From positions 17,453,001 through 17,517,000 of the forward strand of contig NC_061781.1 in assembly GCF_022458985.1 (NCBI RefSeq): a stretch of 64,000 nt of DNA, given 5' to 3'. The first letter of the stretch is position 1. Every line of letters begins with the position of its first letter. Below the pieces are notes generated by a model that saw only the letters and a program-made list of their open reading frames with translations, did no database searches and was not told the origin of the DNA. Below, in pieces: positions 63,793 through 64,000 of this stretch. A program made the translations under genes and the position numbers. Source of the DNA: Mugil cephalus (taxonomy: Eukaryota; Chordata; Actinopteri; Mugiliformes; Mugilidae).

Positions 63793-64000
63793 AAAGCAGT
63801 GGCCGAGTGCGTAATGCCAGTGAAAGATGGGGCTCGGTTTGAAGGAAATTAAATGCAGACGAGTATTAAGAGGCAGTTGTGGCCTGTCAAAGAAAGTTAT
63901 AATGTGGAGGGAAAATGTGCACTAATTTAGAGAAAATAATAACTGGCAGTATGCAGCGCTCAGTCGCCCACTGGACCCCTGCGACCAGGATATTTATTCT

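Noticed and set aside
49640-64000. Search for arhgef7 exons expected from human synteny
   Set aside because: No SH3, CH, DH or PH coding segment is visible; the gene may start here with a non-coding exon or lie beyond the window.

Overview
The window is vertebrate nuclear DNA, almost certainly from a ray-finned (teleost) fish. Genes are split by short GT-AG introns, microsatellites and homopolymer runs are common, and the intergenic DNA holds fish-type repeats (tRNA-derived SINE, L2-like LINE, hAT-like and Tc1-like relics). The gene order col4a2 (+), rab20 (-), naxd (+), ing1 (+), ankrd10 (-) matches, strand for strand, the block on human 13q34. Two differences stand out: the usual CARS2 neighbour between NAXD and ING1 is absent, and an intron-containing ube2a lies between ing1 and ankrd10.

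Layout: 1-5.4 kb is the 3' end of col4a2 (end of the collagenous domain, whole NC1 domain, 3' UTR). 5.8-10.5 kb is rab20, tail to tail with col4a2. 12.5-21.7 kb is naxd (NAD(P)HX repair dehydratase). Its promoter and first exon are tandemly duplicated, and a Myb/SANT-like DNA-binding gene lies in the first intron on the same strand with compatible splice phase. 22.7-26.5 kb is ing1, and 27.1-30.9 kb is ube2a, convergent with ing1. 31.7-46.3 kb is ankrd10, with two possible C-termini. 46.3-64 kb has no recognisable protein-coding gene. It holds an intron-containing tRNA-Tyr, several transposon relics and a CCAAT-rich segment ending in a splice donor that could be the start of an unidentified rightward transcript.

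The genes do not form one pathway; this is conserved synteny. Roles are basement-membrane collagen (col4a2), phagosome/endosome trafficking (rab20), metabolite repair of NADHX/NADPHX (naxd), H3K4me3 reading in chromatin complexes (ing1), histone H2B/PCNA ubiquitination (ube2a) and an ankyrin-repeat protein of poorly known function (ankrd10). The most interesting locus is the 5' end of naxd (12.5-16.9 kb): duplicated first exons, two independent hAT-like insertions, one per duplicate, and a nested DNA-binding gene that could be spliced in frame onto a metabolic enzyme. All exon models were built by reading splice sites and frame; none is confirmed by transcript data.
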